Of a stretch of DNA of 64,000 bases, positions 10,729 through 22,879 are shown piece after piece. Source of the DNA: Erythrobasidium yunnanense (lineage: Eukaryota; Basidiomycota; Cystobasidiomycetes; Erythrobasidiales; Erythrobasidiaceae); contig BCJC01000002.1 in the NCBI GenBank assembly GCA_001600175.1, forward strand, positions 1,523,111-1,587,110. Reading direction: 5' to 3'. Position 1 is the stretch's first letter. The number at the start of each line of letters is the position of its first letter. Under the pieces are notes generated by a model, which had not been told where the DNA came from, made no database searches, and saw only the letters and a list, made by a program, of their open reading frames with translations. The position numbers and the translations under genes were made by a program.

Positions 10729-11805
10729 ATGGCTGCGACTCCGCTGGCCCAGGAACTGCTGGCCAACCCTCAGAATGACCATGTACATCGTCAAGAGCAG
10801 TCTTACCTATTCAGACTTCCGCCCGAACTGCGTCAGGTCATCTATGAGCTCGCTGTGACCGCATACAGCGATATTAGCCGGCCTTACGAAGCCAATACGC
10901 ATTACTGCAGACCAGGACATACGCATGCACTCCGTATCGATACAGCGCTGCTACAGGCCTGCCGGTTGATGTACCTCGAGGCCTGTCATCTGCCCTTATC
11001 ATGCAACACGATAGTCTTCTGGGCGTACCGAGGGCCCAATGGCGAGCCAACTACTCAAGGACACACTCAAATGCGTACGTTGGCTGTCTTCCTGCTCTTC
11101 AGGCAATACTCTGCTGCAAGGCCCGTACTGACGGCTCGCTTGTCGGTCCTCGCCTATACAGCCGTCGGGCTCGATGCTGCTCTGGTTGATGTCGACGAAG
11201 ACGATACTCCCTGGCAATTTGCTCGTTTCCGGAAGAATGCAGAGACACCCATTCATCTACTTAAGCGAGCTCATTGGTTCACTCAGCAATACTGGCTCGA
11301 ATGCGATAATTTCATGTTCGCAATGGAGTCTCCCGAGATGGTAAATGTCGAGCATCTTACTCTCACAATTCGTCGCGGAGATCAGTGGAATTTCCTGGAC
11401 TTGCAGCCTATCGGGATAGATCCACGCTGGCCAGCTGCCGTGACGGAGAAGAGAATGAAGGAGCTCTGGGCCCGAGACTTATCTGGAGTTGGTGTTCAGT
11501 GCCATCCAGATGCATTTGGATCGCATATACAGCATCTACCGAAGCTGAAGGTACTGGAGATCGAGCTCGAAGGCGAAGTCGCTCAGCAGGAAGAGCTTGT
11601 CGCCATTATAGAGCATGCGAAGAGATACTGGTCCTTCCCTCACTACTCAGGACAGACCATGCGTGCCGATGCGGTATCTAGCATGGACTACTGGATGGGT
11701 CCGCCATGTCTGGCTGCACCCAGGCGCACCTTCCAGCGCGTCTCTGAGAAGGCCTGGCTCGTCAAGCACACTCTAAGATTTCAAGTGTCAGGACAGCAGG
11801 TATAA
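10729..11805 (+). CDS. Uncharacterised 2EXR/F-box-like domain protein
   Basis: Single-exon gene of 358 codons, unusual in a window where nearly all genes have introns. Residues about 26-40 read FRLPPELRQVIYELAV, the leucine-proline-rich helix motif seen at the start of fungal 2EXR and F-box-like proteins, followed by HALRIDTALLQACRLMYLEA, again typical of these families, where a conserved RICRQIY-like segment follows. The rest is mixed helix and strand with many aromatic residues and no membrane segment. Such proteins are often expanded in fungi and mostly uncharacterised; a role in substrate recognition for ubiquitination is possible but not shown here. Confidence 0.75.
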   Translation: MAATPLAQELLANPQNDHVHRQEQSYLFRLPPELRQVIYELAVTAYSDISRPYEANTHYCRPGHTHALRIDTALLQACRLMYLEACHLPLSCNTIVFWAYRGPNGEPTTQGHTQMRTLAVFLLFRQYSAARPVLTARLSVLAYTAVGLDAALVDVDEDDTPWQFARFRKNAETPIHLLKRAHWFTQQYWLECDNFMFAMESPEMVNVEHLTLTIRRGDQWNFLDLQPIGIDPRWPAAVTEKRMKELWARDLSGVGVQCHPDAFGSHIQHLPKLKVLEIELEGEVAQQEELVAIIEHAKRYWSFPHYSGQTMRADAVSSMDYWMGPPCLAAPRRTFQRVSEKAWLVKHTLRFQVSGQQV

Positions 11806-12131
11806 CCGCGCAAATCCCATACAGTATCAAGTGCTCTACTACGTCCGCCTTACCGGGAATCTACCCTGGTTTGAGCCTTCTCAAGCATTGTCCGTAGCGT
11901 CCATTACGTACAGGCGACTATCGATGTCTCAGTATCGCTGTACGCTGAAGCTGTAAGATGTGTATGTGGCACAATATGTAGCATCTCCAGTACGGTTGGT
12001 AATCAAAGCGATACCAAGTTCTGTATCTAGCTTCATCTCAGTCTTTACCAATTAAGCAGACTATATCCGATGTAATCAATATACCCATACAAGTGCAGTA
12101 AACAGGTTGCAACCTGACCGACACTCGGCCA

Positions 12132-12757
12132 ATGTCCTCCTCGCCGGAGTCGTCCACCACGAACAAGGCTATCGAGCTCGTATGGCTTGACAGACCCAAG
12201 TTCTGCTGTGCAAGCTGTGGATGCGATCTTGCGCTTCAAGCAAGTCGCCTCATCCAAACAGTCATTTACGCGTGACCCGAGGTGCTTATCGTCAGCTTGC
12301 TGCAGGACGAGCTGGTCTCTCGAGCTTTCTCAGGAAGAGCTGGGCCAGCGTTCCTACTTCGCTCTGCGTGCGCATACATCGAAGGCCTGTCACGAGATCT
12401 TGGCTGATGTAGCCGCTTATCTGGACAGCGTCAATGTCAAGCTGGCAAAGTCACAGCAGAAGATGCTCTTGACTGGAATGCACACGATCTCGAATCTGAC
12501 TTGTCTGGGCTGCGAGAGCTCACTCGGCTGGGTATATCTCAAGGCTCAGGACGCGACTCAGAAGTACAAAGAGGGCAAGTATATTCTCGAGAAGGTGAGC
12601 ATGATATGGTCATAATGTAATCAACGTGCTCAGAATGGCCTACAATCACCAGGACAAGATTATGAAGGTCAGTCCCGCTTCGGATCTGCAATGCAACCCG
12701 ACTTTACTGAATGCTACGCTGCAGGAGAATTGCTGGATCGGAGAAGACACCGATTAA
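12132..12757 (+). CDS. Yippee-like zinc-binding protein
   Basis: Small five-exon gene for a Yippee/Mis18-fold protein. Start ATG at 12132 (MSSSPESSTTNKAIELVWLD). The zinc site is formed by two CxxC pairs: FCCASCGCDLA (exon 1, about 12200-12230) and LTCLGCESSLGW (about 12495-12530). Between them AFSGRAGPAFLLRS and VNVKLAKSQQKMLLTGMHTI match the family's signature. The C-terminal YKEGKYILEK is followed by two short exons, DKIMK and ENCWIGEDTD, ending at 12757. Introns are about 45-65 nt; the 12-17 residue terminal exons are too short to show up as open frames. Yippee proteins are conserved across eukaryotes, with poorly defined roles in the nucleus and spindle. Confidence 0.9.
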
Positions 12758-12893
12758 GTGACACATGTACCGACTACAGAACTACAATGTAGCCTTTTCA
12801 CTTGGGGAGGATTGTCGTTATACATAGGTGAACGACTGACTTTGTACTATTACGGAGTAACAGTTTACGTACATAGCATATGTAAAATCTCTC

Positions 12894-14510
12894 TTATTGT
12901 TCTCCGTTTGCCGTCTGCCCATTCGTATGTGCATGAGATTTCGAAGGCGGATAGACTGCATCGACCAATCGATCCAAGAACTTCGTCAGACCGACGTTCC
13001 CTCCCAGTCGTGCGATTTCTTTGCGTGCTTGACTATCTAGCTTGCTCAATACGGTACGTGTGTATTCGAAGGAATGCGTTTCTTGATCCATGTATGAGAC
13101 GGCGTACTGTTTCAACGCTGTATCTGTAGGCCGTTGTCGCAGCACATCTGCACATGACCGTATCAGCGAGGCATCTTGTTGATTGTGAATATATGTACGT
13201 ACTGAGAAGCCTTTGATTGCTTGTATCGGCCCGAATGGAATGCACGATTGGAAAACTGAATTTGCCTTCTGTAAGATCCTCGCAGAAGCCTTTGTTCTGC
13301 TTGTACTGTCGCCAAATACAAGTTCAGAAAGAGGTACTAACGAAGATAGCGTTTACTCACAGCATCTGACTGCAGGTTGAGGTAATCGTCCGCGATCTGG
13401 AAGATAATGCCGATAAGGTTCACAAGCGGGATGTAGGAGCTGTAAAGTGGAGCAGATATCAGACTGCAAAATATGGTTATACGCTCGTGGACGACCTACT
13501 CTCGGTCGGTCCGCGTCGAGGTCGCAGCCATCAGGCGAATAGCTATCCGGAACAAGCCGCCCGTCTCTGCAGAGCGTCAAAGTTAATAAGAAATCATGCC
13601 TCGAGTTCGAGTTTATAGCCTACTGTTGCTGACCATGTCGATGTATTCTTGCTCCGTTGGGCATGTCAAGCTGTCTCGCCAATACAGATCCATACCTTGC
13701 CCTCGGTGGAGATTGATGAGCTCGTCTACATTCGCTCAATCAGAATAACGCGAATCAATACAGAAGATCTGCGGCGCGACGTACCATTGACTATCTCAAG
13801 CAGATTGACATTCGCTTGACCGCCTTGTCTTTGCTGGGCGAGGTTTTGCAGCTTGCTGAGTTCTTGGTATGCTAGAAAGTAGACGTAGTTTGCGCAGTTT
13901 ATGGTTTGCGGGACGCCCCAGATCTTGTGGGCTACTGGAACACCTCGGCGAAGCTGAAAGCGACAGTCAGCTCAATCCTGATGGAAACATGAACAGGATG
14001 TAGCCTACCAGCGAGTCGTCTTCCACATCGTCCATACTGTACATAAGATGCACGTGAATTCGGCCGAGGCCAGATCAGCGCTTGCACAGAGTAGATGATG
14101 GGTCGCATCGGTAGACATACAGCAGGCTTGCATTGTGTAGCTGTCCTACTACATGCTTGATTGTCTCGATGCTTTCTGGCGGGACTTGGAGCCAGACATT
14201 GAAAGCATCTACGAGCTGCGCTCGCATGTCTTTCCCAGGCGTCGCAGCAATGTAAGAGTAGGGTTCGAGCACGGTCTGCGTACTACCTTAGCTTTCTTCA
14301 TCTGGGAAATGCGAAGTCTTGCGACCGTACTGCTTCTTTCTCGCTTGGCCATCTTGAAGCTGGATCATCGCTGAGCTTTGTAAGGAAGTCGTCGTAGAGC
14401 GAGACGTCGCCGGTACCAGCTCCATTTACTTGCACATCTTGAAGCCTGGCTTTTCCCTTGAAATCTGGGCTATAAGCTGGCGGAGTTGAGGCTGACAAAG
14501 TGGGTAACAT
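12894..14510 (-). CDS. BTS1: Geranylgeranyl diphosphate synthase
   Basis: Trans-prenyltransferase making the C20 precursor for protein geranylgeranylation and, in pigmented fungi, carotenoids. The first aspartate-rich motif reads [14 protein letters not shown], split by introns (about 13960-14045); the second is [13 protein letters not shown] (about 13370-13420). Other landmarks: [20 protein letters not shown] (about 14220-14280), [47 protein letters not shown], and the C-terminal exon with [20 protein letters not shown]. Start ATG at 14508-14510 gives a short low-complexity N-terminus with no clear targeting signal. At least seven introns; an exon join at 14240-14330 removes the frame break after SEKEA. 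It is divergent from the oxysterol-binding protein gene, 195 bp apart. Confidence 0.9.
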
Positions 14511-14705
14511 ATCTTTTACCGGCCTTGCAGCAAGGTATCAGATGCCAGTGTACAGTGTAGTATCGGTATCCTGTACGAAGCTCAGGCTGTTTTGTGTGTA
14601 TGCAAGTTGTCGATCGGAGCTGTTGGAAAGCGCGCAGTTGCAGCTCAGCTCTTGAGGAACCGAAACTTGTTACCGCAAGGTATCGAGTAGATTTGAGCTC
14701 CCACG

Positions 14706-17700
14706 ATGCACGCTGCAGCCAATCTGGCGCGCAAAGCGTCGCAAAACTTCAAGGAAAAGAAGGCAGCAATGACAATGACGGCGCAGACCGACGACATCGA
14801 CGATAGCGAGCCGCAGCAGCTTCTGGCACCGCAATCTGCGACCGAAAGTACGCTTTCTGGAGGCGCTACGATGCAGAAAAGTGAGGAAGATACACCTACC
14901 ACCCATTGTCCTGTCCGGCCGCTGTCTATGCGGAGATGGACCGTTGACAATTGTACTGAGGTCTTTCCGCTGATTTTCTTGATACTTAATCTATCCCTAC
15001 ATCTACCCAGCGATGACTCCTGAAGCATCCTTGAAAGCCTTTGAGCTCTTCGAGGCGCTGCGAAGCTGTGAGCGCATCACGACAAATGCCCTCGTATAGG
15101 GAGGCCGGACTGACCGCTAATTGTGGGAGCACAGTCGAGCCTGGTACAAGCGATACAAGCTCCCTCATTAAGCTCATAGATGCACAACAACAGACAGACT
15201 CACTGCCGTCAACCAGCTCGAGCCAGCCGCAAGCTGGAGGTCTCCCAACTCCCTTGCATACTGCAGTCAGATGTGCCAAGGTGCGTTCGCCGGCGCCTCG
15301 CATAGCTATGTACTACTTCCTCAACAGCTGATAATATGCCTGCAGCCCGGTACTGTCGAGATTGTGCTCCGTCACCGGCCTCAAGACATCAACGCCCGAG
15401 ACCTCGATGGCCAGACCCCACTCCATCTCGCGGCTGCTCTCAGTCGTTCAGAAGTAGTCAAGCTTCTCCTCAGCCAGCCTAATGTCGTGCGTATCTCTTT
15501 CGAGGTCCTGCGCTATGAAGACTGACACGTGCCTATTCTGTTCCGCTTGTCTAGAATGACGCAGTGCAAGATGCCCAAGGCAGGACTGCTCAGCAAGTTG
15601 CAAAGGGACACGAGTCTGCAAAAATCATCCAGAGTACGCTGCCACGCGGTTCGACGAGGAAAGCAGAGCGAAGCTGAACTCGCTGCTTTGTCTGCTATAG
15701 TCTCCCGCGCCCAATACAACGAAAGCTATCTGTCTCTCCTCACGAACTATGTGAACTCATCCGCCAGCAACCCTGTACCACCAGGCTCAAAGCCCAGTAT
15801 TCCAGCTCACATGTCACCGAACGTCAACTCGGGAGCATTCGATAGCGTAAACAGCCAAGCATCCGGGCATGGTGATGCTCGTGATCTTCTACATAGATTC
15901 TTGTCGAAGGAGTACGTGCCACCATGCTCATTCGTCGTTCGCGCCAAGCTGATGTTCATCGTTGGCAGACGGGCTTCTTCCATCGACTTCTCAACACTCA
16001 CAGCAGGGTCTCGAGGCACGACAATCATCCATGAAGCTGCACGCCGACGGGATATAGACCTCCTCAAGCTGTGTCAGACCCAAGGAGCACGCATGGTCGT
16101 TCGCGATAGGAAGGGCAAGATGGCCTCGGATGCCACGAAGGACGAGAGCGTCAGAGCATTCCTGAAGCAGTCTGTCACGAACGAAGGGAAGGCGTTACGG
16201 CATTCGGGCAGCAGGACTAGCATATCGACCATTGCGGGCGTCGCACCCCAGGCGCCGACTCCGCCTATACTTAAGGGATAGTAAGTGCTCAGTCTACTCG
16301 TAAGTAATGCAAGCTGATGGCCTCTATTAACGCCCAGCCTATCGAAATGGACAAACATGGCAAGAGGCTATCGCACACGATGGTTCGTGCTGCACCATGG
16401 TAGGCATTTTGCTCCATCAGCATAATACATACGCATACTGAGATGATGAAACAGGCCATCTCTCCTACTACCGAGATGCCGAGGAAGAAGGACAAGCGTC
16501 CCGTGGCGCAATCAGCATGGCCATTGCGACTGTCGAAGTTGCGAGTGACAAATCTACTTTCACAGTAGGCACAACGCTTGGGAAGTCGTCTAGATGGTTC
16601 ATGAAAGCGAATCACCCGGTGGAAGCCTTGCAATGGGTGAATGCGCTTAATGACTCCATCGCCCACATGAAGTCCAGTCAAGCCGAAGCAATGCCTCCTC
16701 TGCCTCTTACTCCACATCTTGGCGGCACAGTCTCCAGCGCTGGCACCTTCCCTTCGAAGCGCCTGTCCGCCAACAATTCGACTACTGATCTAGCAGTCCC
16801 AGGCAGATCTAGTGCGTCAGGCAGCAAGCCTGCTTCCTTGACTCCCTCCGTATCCTCTTCACTGGACAAGCCGCAGTTCCCAGGCCTCAATCGAGCAGTA
16901 ACATCCGGTTCCATGATGTCAACCTTTGATCCAATGACAAGAAGCCCAAGTCCAGGCGGCACCGAAGGCTCTGTCATCGGAGACGACGATGCTAGTGTGA
17001 ATGGCGAAGGTACTCTATCCCGCCGACCACCTTACGAAGATAGTTTCGCCCTGCTCTCGACAAGCGCGAAGACCCAAGTCGACCTGACGCAACAGCTTAT
17101 TGTCTCGATCGTAGCAGCGGAGAACAGCCCGACGAAGCGGCGGAATCTTATTGATGCAGCCAATAGGTCGCTCAAGACGCTCTCGGACATGCTGGACTCG
17201 CACAATGAACAGATTACAGAAAGGGAGAAATGGTTCAAGCGCAAGTACGAGAGGGAAATAGAAGCGAAGCGGATGTGGGAAGAGAATATGCGGTCGGTTG
17301 TTACGTCGCAAGCTGAATTAGAGCAAGAACTCGCTCAGACGCAAAAGATGAGCTCGAGAAGGAAGAAAGCGCTCAAAGATCTCAAAGCTAGTGTCCTGGC
17401 GGATCTAGCAGTCAGCGACGGAGCTGCTGCTGATAATGCTGTAGACAGGCAACTGAACAATGCGCCAGATACAGCTCGCCCGGTCGCAGCACCCCTACAG
17501 GTTACAGCTACTTCACCGTCCGGACATATCAGACCTGCATACTCCGCTACTACGGTTCAGCAGACCGTAGATGAAGTAGTTTCCGATTCGAGCGATGATG
17601 AAGACTTCTACGATGCAGTCGAAAGCGGAGCTGTGCCGCTCAGAGTCGAAACGCCTATAGCTGCGCCTGACCAGGAGCGTGAATGGCCTAAAGACATGCA

Positions 17701-19421
17701 GATGGATACTCCTGACAGACTGGCGGAGATTGACAGCTATCAAGGCTACAGGAACCTTAGAGACAGACTGCCGATCACCAGTGATGAGCGGCCGCCAGTC
17801 TCGCTATGGGCGATCCTCAAGGGCAGTATCGGCAAAGATCTAACTAAGATCTCTTTCCCTGTGTACTTCAATGGTGAGATCAGTCACCTGGCTGTACGGC
17901 ATATATAAGCTGATCACTGTCAACAGAACCGACTTCTATGTTACAGCGCATGGCCGAGGAGTAGGTGCAGCCAACATGCTGGCGAGAATCTCGCTGATTC
18001 ACTGCAATAGCATGGAATACTCCGAATGTCTCGATGCTGCTGCTGAAGAGCAAGACTCGCTCAAGCGTTTGGCCTTCGTCACGGGCTTCGCCATGTCAAA
18101 CTATGCCTCCACTATCGGTAGAATCGCTAAACCTTTTAACCCTATGCTTGTGAGTGCAGCTACTTGTCGAGCTTACATTGTACTAACCTTGGGAGGTAGA
18201 GCGAAACTTTCGAGCTAGTCAACATCGACAAGCATTACCGCTATAGTGGGTAGCTATTCTTTTTGTAGGCCCGAAATAGGCTGACGACCTGGCCGCATCA
18301 GTCAGCGAACAAGTATCGCATCATCCGCCTGTCTCTGCATGCATCGCAGAGTCACCCAACTATCTTTACTAGTAAGTATAAGGCCGCTCACACCGCGTGT
18401 CTGCTAATGTGTTTCCGCAGCGGTGAAGTCGACGCCAAGAACAAGTTCCTCGGGAAATCCTTCGAGATCCGGCCAACCGGAGTGGCTCACGCAGACTTGA
18501 TTATACCTCAAGCATGGGGACCAGGCTATCCAGCCGCTCGTCGCCGTGCAGGATTCGTTCGGGAACACTATAGCTGGAAGAAGGTCACAACAAGCGTGTC
18601 GAACTTCATTATGGGATCTCCTCAGATCGATCACTATGGCGACATGGAAGTGACGAATCACAGAACGGGAGAGCGAGCTGTCTTGACCTTCAAGCCAAGG
18701 GGATGGAGAGGTAAAGACGCTTGCGAGCTCAAAGGTGTCGTCTATGACTCCAGTGGCAACCTGCAGTGGGACCTAGCAGGCCGATGGAACGGTCAGCTAG
18801 GTAAGGTATCCTCCTTTTCAGCCTTGCGGTCGATGCTGACTTAAACGTGATCAACAGTCGCAAGAAAGGCCGGTGTCGGCCACGGAGCACTAAACCCCGA
18901 TGACAAGGTTGCAAACGCACCTGAGTACCTTCTCATTTGGAAGATTAACCAGCAGCCGCCAAACATGCCCTTCAACCTCACCAAGTTCGCTTTGACACTC
19001 AATGACGCGAATCCCGGCATCCGAAAATATCTGCCACCGACCGATTGCAGGTTAAGACCGGATCAGCATGCGTAAGTCTCCCTCCGAAGTCAGTGATATT
19101 GATCCTGCTGACTCTTCTGTCTCGACGTTCAGATTCGAGGAAGGTCGATTTGAGCAAGCGAACGAGCTAAAGACAGCTCTCGAAAGTCATCAACGACAGA
19201 CGCGGATGCAAAGAGAGCAAGGGCAGCTCCCGCCGCATAAAGCTCGGTGGTTCACCCGAGCCATGGATCCAGATAGTCAACAAGAATACTGGGAGCCAGT
19301 GCGCCTACCGGACGAATCGCTCGAATACTGGCAAGAGAGGAACTCCAACTATCAGCGGGTAGGGCAAGGGCAAGAGGCGCATTGGAAGGATGTTGAGGAA
19401 ATCTTCGGCATCAAGATTTAG
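14706..19421 (+). CDS. Osh1-type oxysterol-binding protein (ankyrin-PH-FFAT-ORD)
   Basis: Long multi-exon gene for a lipid-transfer protein that moves sterol or phosphoinositide between ER and Golgi/plasma membrane. N-terminal ankyrin repeats are visible as [30 protein letters not shown] and [20 protein letters not shown] (about 15240-15630), with another ankyrin-like unit near 16020-16130. A PH domain follows (about 16340-16670; [37 protein letters not shown]). A coiled coil lies around 17200-17350, then an acidic FFAT motif (17603-17623), and the [18 protein letters not shown], the fingerprint [11 protein letters not shown] (about 18305-18340), [11 protein letters not shown] and a C-terminal exon with [18 protein letters not shown]. 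Stop at 19419-19421. An internal intron near 15630 would be only 33 nt. Confidence 0.9.
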
Positions 19422-19623
19422 ATAATACATGAACGGACTGTTCATAGCTGGCTTTACGAATTCTTCACGTCTCTGTAATATATGGCTATAATGTCGCACA
19501 GCCGCAACTAATCTACACATCCCACTGCATGGAGACCTGCTCAAAGACAAAGCCAGGGCTTAAGATACAGAATAGAAACCTCCAAAGTGCTTGGCTAAGA
19601 CCAATAGAACCCCGAGCTCTTGA

Positions 19624-20513
19624 TCAGCTGCCTTTAAGAGCCTCTTTGGCCTCACTAAATGCTCTATCATCCTCCTCTAAAGCGCTTGGAGAGCTGCCAG
19701 GCGAGTCCTCTGACGCAGTAGCTGCTTTGATCTCCGAGCTTGGGGATAGGATCGCTCCAGCAATGGTATCTTTGGAGCCCTCGAGGCCTAGTCCTAGAGA
19801 ATTTACGTGTGTCGGCTGTCGAGTCGGAACAGGGGTAGTCTGGTCTGATCTGGCATCTCCTTCGTCTGTCCTGTAGGTCTGTCTCTGAGCATGTCGTCCT
19901 TCCGATGAATGAGTATGTTCAGGTTGGCGAAAATACATAAGAGGGGACGAGGGCGATGTGTGTAGGTTGTCTTCTGGATCGCTAGTCATTCCGCCGTGAA
20001 ATTCTTCGGTGAGTGAAGTGCTACTCGACACAGGTGATATCGAGGGCCCGCGTGTGTCGGTAGCTTCGGGTTTTGAGTATTCACTTAGAGTGTGCGTGCC
20101 TGTCTTGGGTGAGGACATCCTTGATCTCGTAAAGACAGGCGACGTTCGGAACTTGTAGAAGGCGCTATATAGACATTGTCAGCATCTGGTCCGAATTGGC
20201 GATAAGACTTGCTCACGTCCTAGGACCGGTCCACTGCTGTTCGTAGATGCGGAATACGATGTACCCTCCAACGTCGAGGAATAGGAAAATAATGACGGGA
20301 GCAATAACGATGTAGGCTGAAGAGGTATATCAAGCGTCGTCAATGCTAGAGCTGATTGATGGGCAAAGCGCGCTGACCCATGACGCGAAAGATAACGGGC
20401 AGAGGTGACAGATAGGGCGGGAGAGGACTGTTGAATATCTGCGACCAGGTGAGGCCGCGCATAGAGGTCGCATAGCTTGAAGACGGCAGGAAGCGCTCGA
20501 GATGGCCCAGCAT
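19624..20513 (-). CDS. Uncharacterised single-pass membrane protein
   Basis: Three-exon gene. The first exon starts at ATG 20511-20513 (MLGHLERFLPSSSYATSMRG) and runs to YLSPLPVIFRVMG. An intron leads to an exon with one strong hydrophobic segment, YIVIAPVIIFLFLDVGGYIV, then FRIYEQQWTGPRT; a second intron (about 20163-20218) leads to the long last exon, a 150-residue Ser/Thr/Pro-rich tail with many TSP-type phospho-sites, ending at 19624. The layout, a short N-terminus, one helix and a disordered cytosolic tail, is clear, but I do not recognise the family. Confidence 0.65.
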
Positions 20514-20831
20514 GGCGCGACTTAGGCGGTTGACAGGTCGAAACGAGACGAAACAAGCTTCACGTGAGGGGTTTAATGAAACGTTCTCAAAGGTCTGGAA
20601 GTGCTTCCTTGATACATGCTATCTACAGGTTTGCTATCTTCACAAAGGCGATTGCACAAGAATGTTTTCGCTATATACCGATTGGAGACATTGGCTATCG
20701 ACAGACTGACATGATGTATGAGACAAGATACTTCTAATCCATCCAGATTCCTTGCTCCCTCGTAGCTTTCCCCAAAGACACCCTTCCAACCTTGATTCCC
20801 GCTCATACCTATCTACATTCGCCCTATTTCC

Positions 20832-22879
20832 TCACAAATTCATGAAATGTTGAAACTCGTCATCTTCCAGATAGAAAGGATCTCTTCTTTTGACATCTTC
20901 GTCATCCGCATCGCTATCCCATGAGCTCGATCCGATGCTGCTCCCTCCCTGATACGATGATGAGCAGCAGGAATATCTCTGGATACGCTCCTGCTTCATC
21001 ACCTCAGCGTAGTACTGGACAACGGAGCAGGTGACAGAGAAGCAAGCTCCATCTTTGTCGGTGTTAGAGTCTGGTCGCTCGCTCCTTCTTGCCTTCTGAC
21101 GATGCAGGTGAGCAAGAGTTGATGCTGGAGTAGGTGTGATTGCATCGTCATCTGCTGCATGGATGGTAGAGGCATCGTCTTGGCAGCTGATGTTATCATT
21201 GGCCCGTCGGGTGTCGATGTGCAGGAGAGCCCGATTGAAGTCGGCATTGTCTTGTTGCCAATCTCGCTTCTTCTTCGTCGAATCTTCGTGAGGGAAGATC
21301 AGATCGAACTGGTGCATATTGTGCATCTCCAAAGGTGTAGCTGGGGCAGATGAAAGTGCAGGAGAGGATCCACCCGATGAAAGCGTTTCAGACGACGAAG
21401 AATCTGAAGATGCCAAAGACAGGAGAGTGGAAGCTGGAGAGACGTCTCGCGAAGGGTTGGGAGAAGGAAACAGCCCAATGACAGACGCAAGATCATCGTC
21501 ATCTTCCTTGGCCTCCTCATGCATGTCAATATCCTCCAAGTCGCTGGCTTCAGACGAATCCGAGTCGAAGGCAGATACAAGCCGTTGACGTCCAGCGAGA
21601 GGCTTCCGTGCTTCCAGTCTGGCATATGCGTTTGAGCGCTCTAGACGAGTTCGAGTTGAGCGGATACGCAGAGGAGGTGTAGATGTATGGTGCGGCCATT
21701 GGCCAAACTCTTTGATGTTTGCATTCGCATCGCTCGTCTCCGACTCACTGCTGCTACCGCTACTTGTATGCTGTTCACAGTATGCTCGCTGAAGACTCGC
21801 TTGGCGGGAGCGAGGGAATACCATGTTTTGTTCCACCAAGATAGGATAGGAGATTGTCGGTCTCTTGCTTCCATACTTCAGTGATTTGATGCTTTGGTTC
21901 TTTGTGTTTTTGCTTATAGCAGGCGCATTCGCCAGTGACGAGGTTGGCGGAAGTGCGCCTGCGAATCGAGGTGACCGTGTCGTACTGTTGAGGCTCGGTG
22001 AAACGGGGATATGGGGAGGCGCTGATGATTCCGCTCCAGAGTCTGCTGATGTCGATTGCTCAATGTACGATACGAAAGAGACGAGTTCCTGATAGCGAGC
22101 ATTGTTGGGCGTGTAGTCGATAGGGTGAGCATTCTTTATTGGTGATGCGGATGGAGAAGGCGAAGGGAAAGTGTAAGAGCGTAGCTCGTCGACCGATTGC
22201 AATCTGCGAAGCTTGTAGTGAGGTTCCCTCGCAGGCCTGCTAGATTCAGCAGACTGCTCCGATCCATCTGGTCGCAGATTGTACGAGCTCGTAGACTTTG
22301 ACAGCCCGAGAGCTGCTGGTGCAGAGTTCTTCCGCGGCGGATAGCGAGCGGCGGTAGCTAAGCTGAGTCTCGAAAAAGAGTGCCGCAGTGTCCTCTTTGG
22401 CGAAGCTGTCTGATTGAGCGCAGATGCTGAGGCAGGCGCCGAAGCAGCTAGCGATGGAGATGCCTTGTTGTTGACCTTGGGCCCTTTAGGCGGGTATTTC
22501 CGGTACACCACGCGAGGGCACTTGAACTCGTCCGGATGAGGAGGACAAGGGCCGAAGAAGCTGTTGAGGTCCTGATAGGCAGAGAGAGGGAGAGAGACCG
22601 AAGCTGCAGGTCGTGGAGGTCGGTCGAACTTGGTAGTGACTTGCTCAATAGGCGCGGAGGCGGTTCTACTCTTGTTGCTTCGAATGTGTTTTGCTGGTAG
22701 GCGTTGACCCCCGTCATCGTCTTGTGGAAGTGGGAGAATAGTCGTGTCGGTGTATTGGCTCTTTGGCTGAGGGCGGAAGCGGGCATGAGTGAAGAGAACG
22801 CAAGCATAGTAGGGTGCGTGAGAATACTCACCTTTGAGCCGAAGCCAGAGACGAGGAATGCAACTAAGCTGTTGACCAT
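20832..22879 (-). CDS. Large disordered protein of unknown function
   Basis: Two-exon gene. Exon 1 (ATG 22877-22879) encodes MVNSLVAFLVSGFGSK; a 66-nt intron with a GTGAGT donor joins it in frame to a single open frame of about 660 codons, so the longer frame running upstream to 23078 is not the real start. The product is rich in Ser, Ala, Pro and Asp with acidic blocks (EEAKEDDDDLASV) and basic stretches (YKLRRLQSVDELRSYTF). A conserved-looking patch near the start reads LNSFFGPCPPHPDEFKCPRV, then VVYRKYPPKGPK. No catalytic domain recognised; perhaps a signalling scaffold. Its start faces the glycosyltransferase fusion gene across 1.8 kb. Confidence 0.7.
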
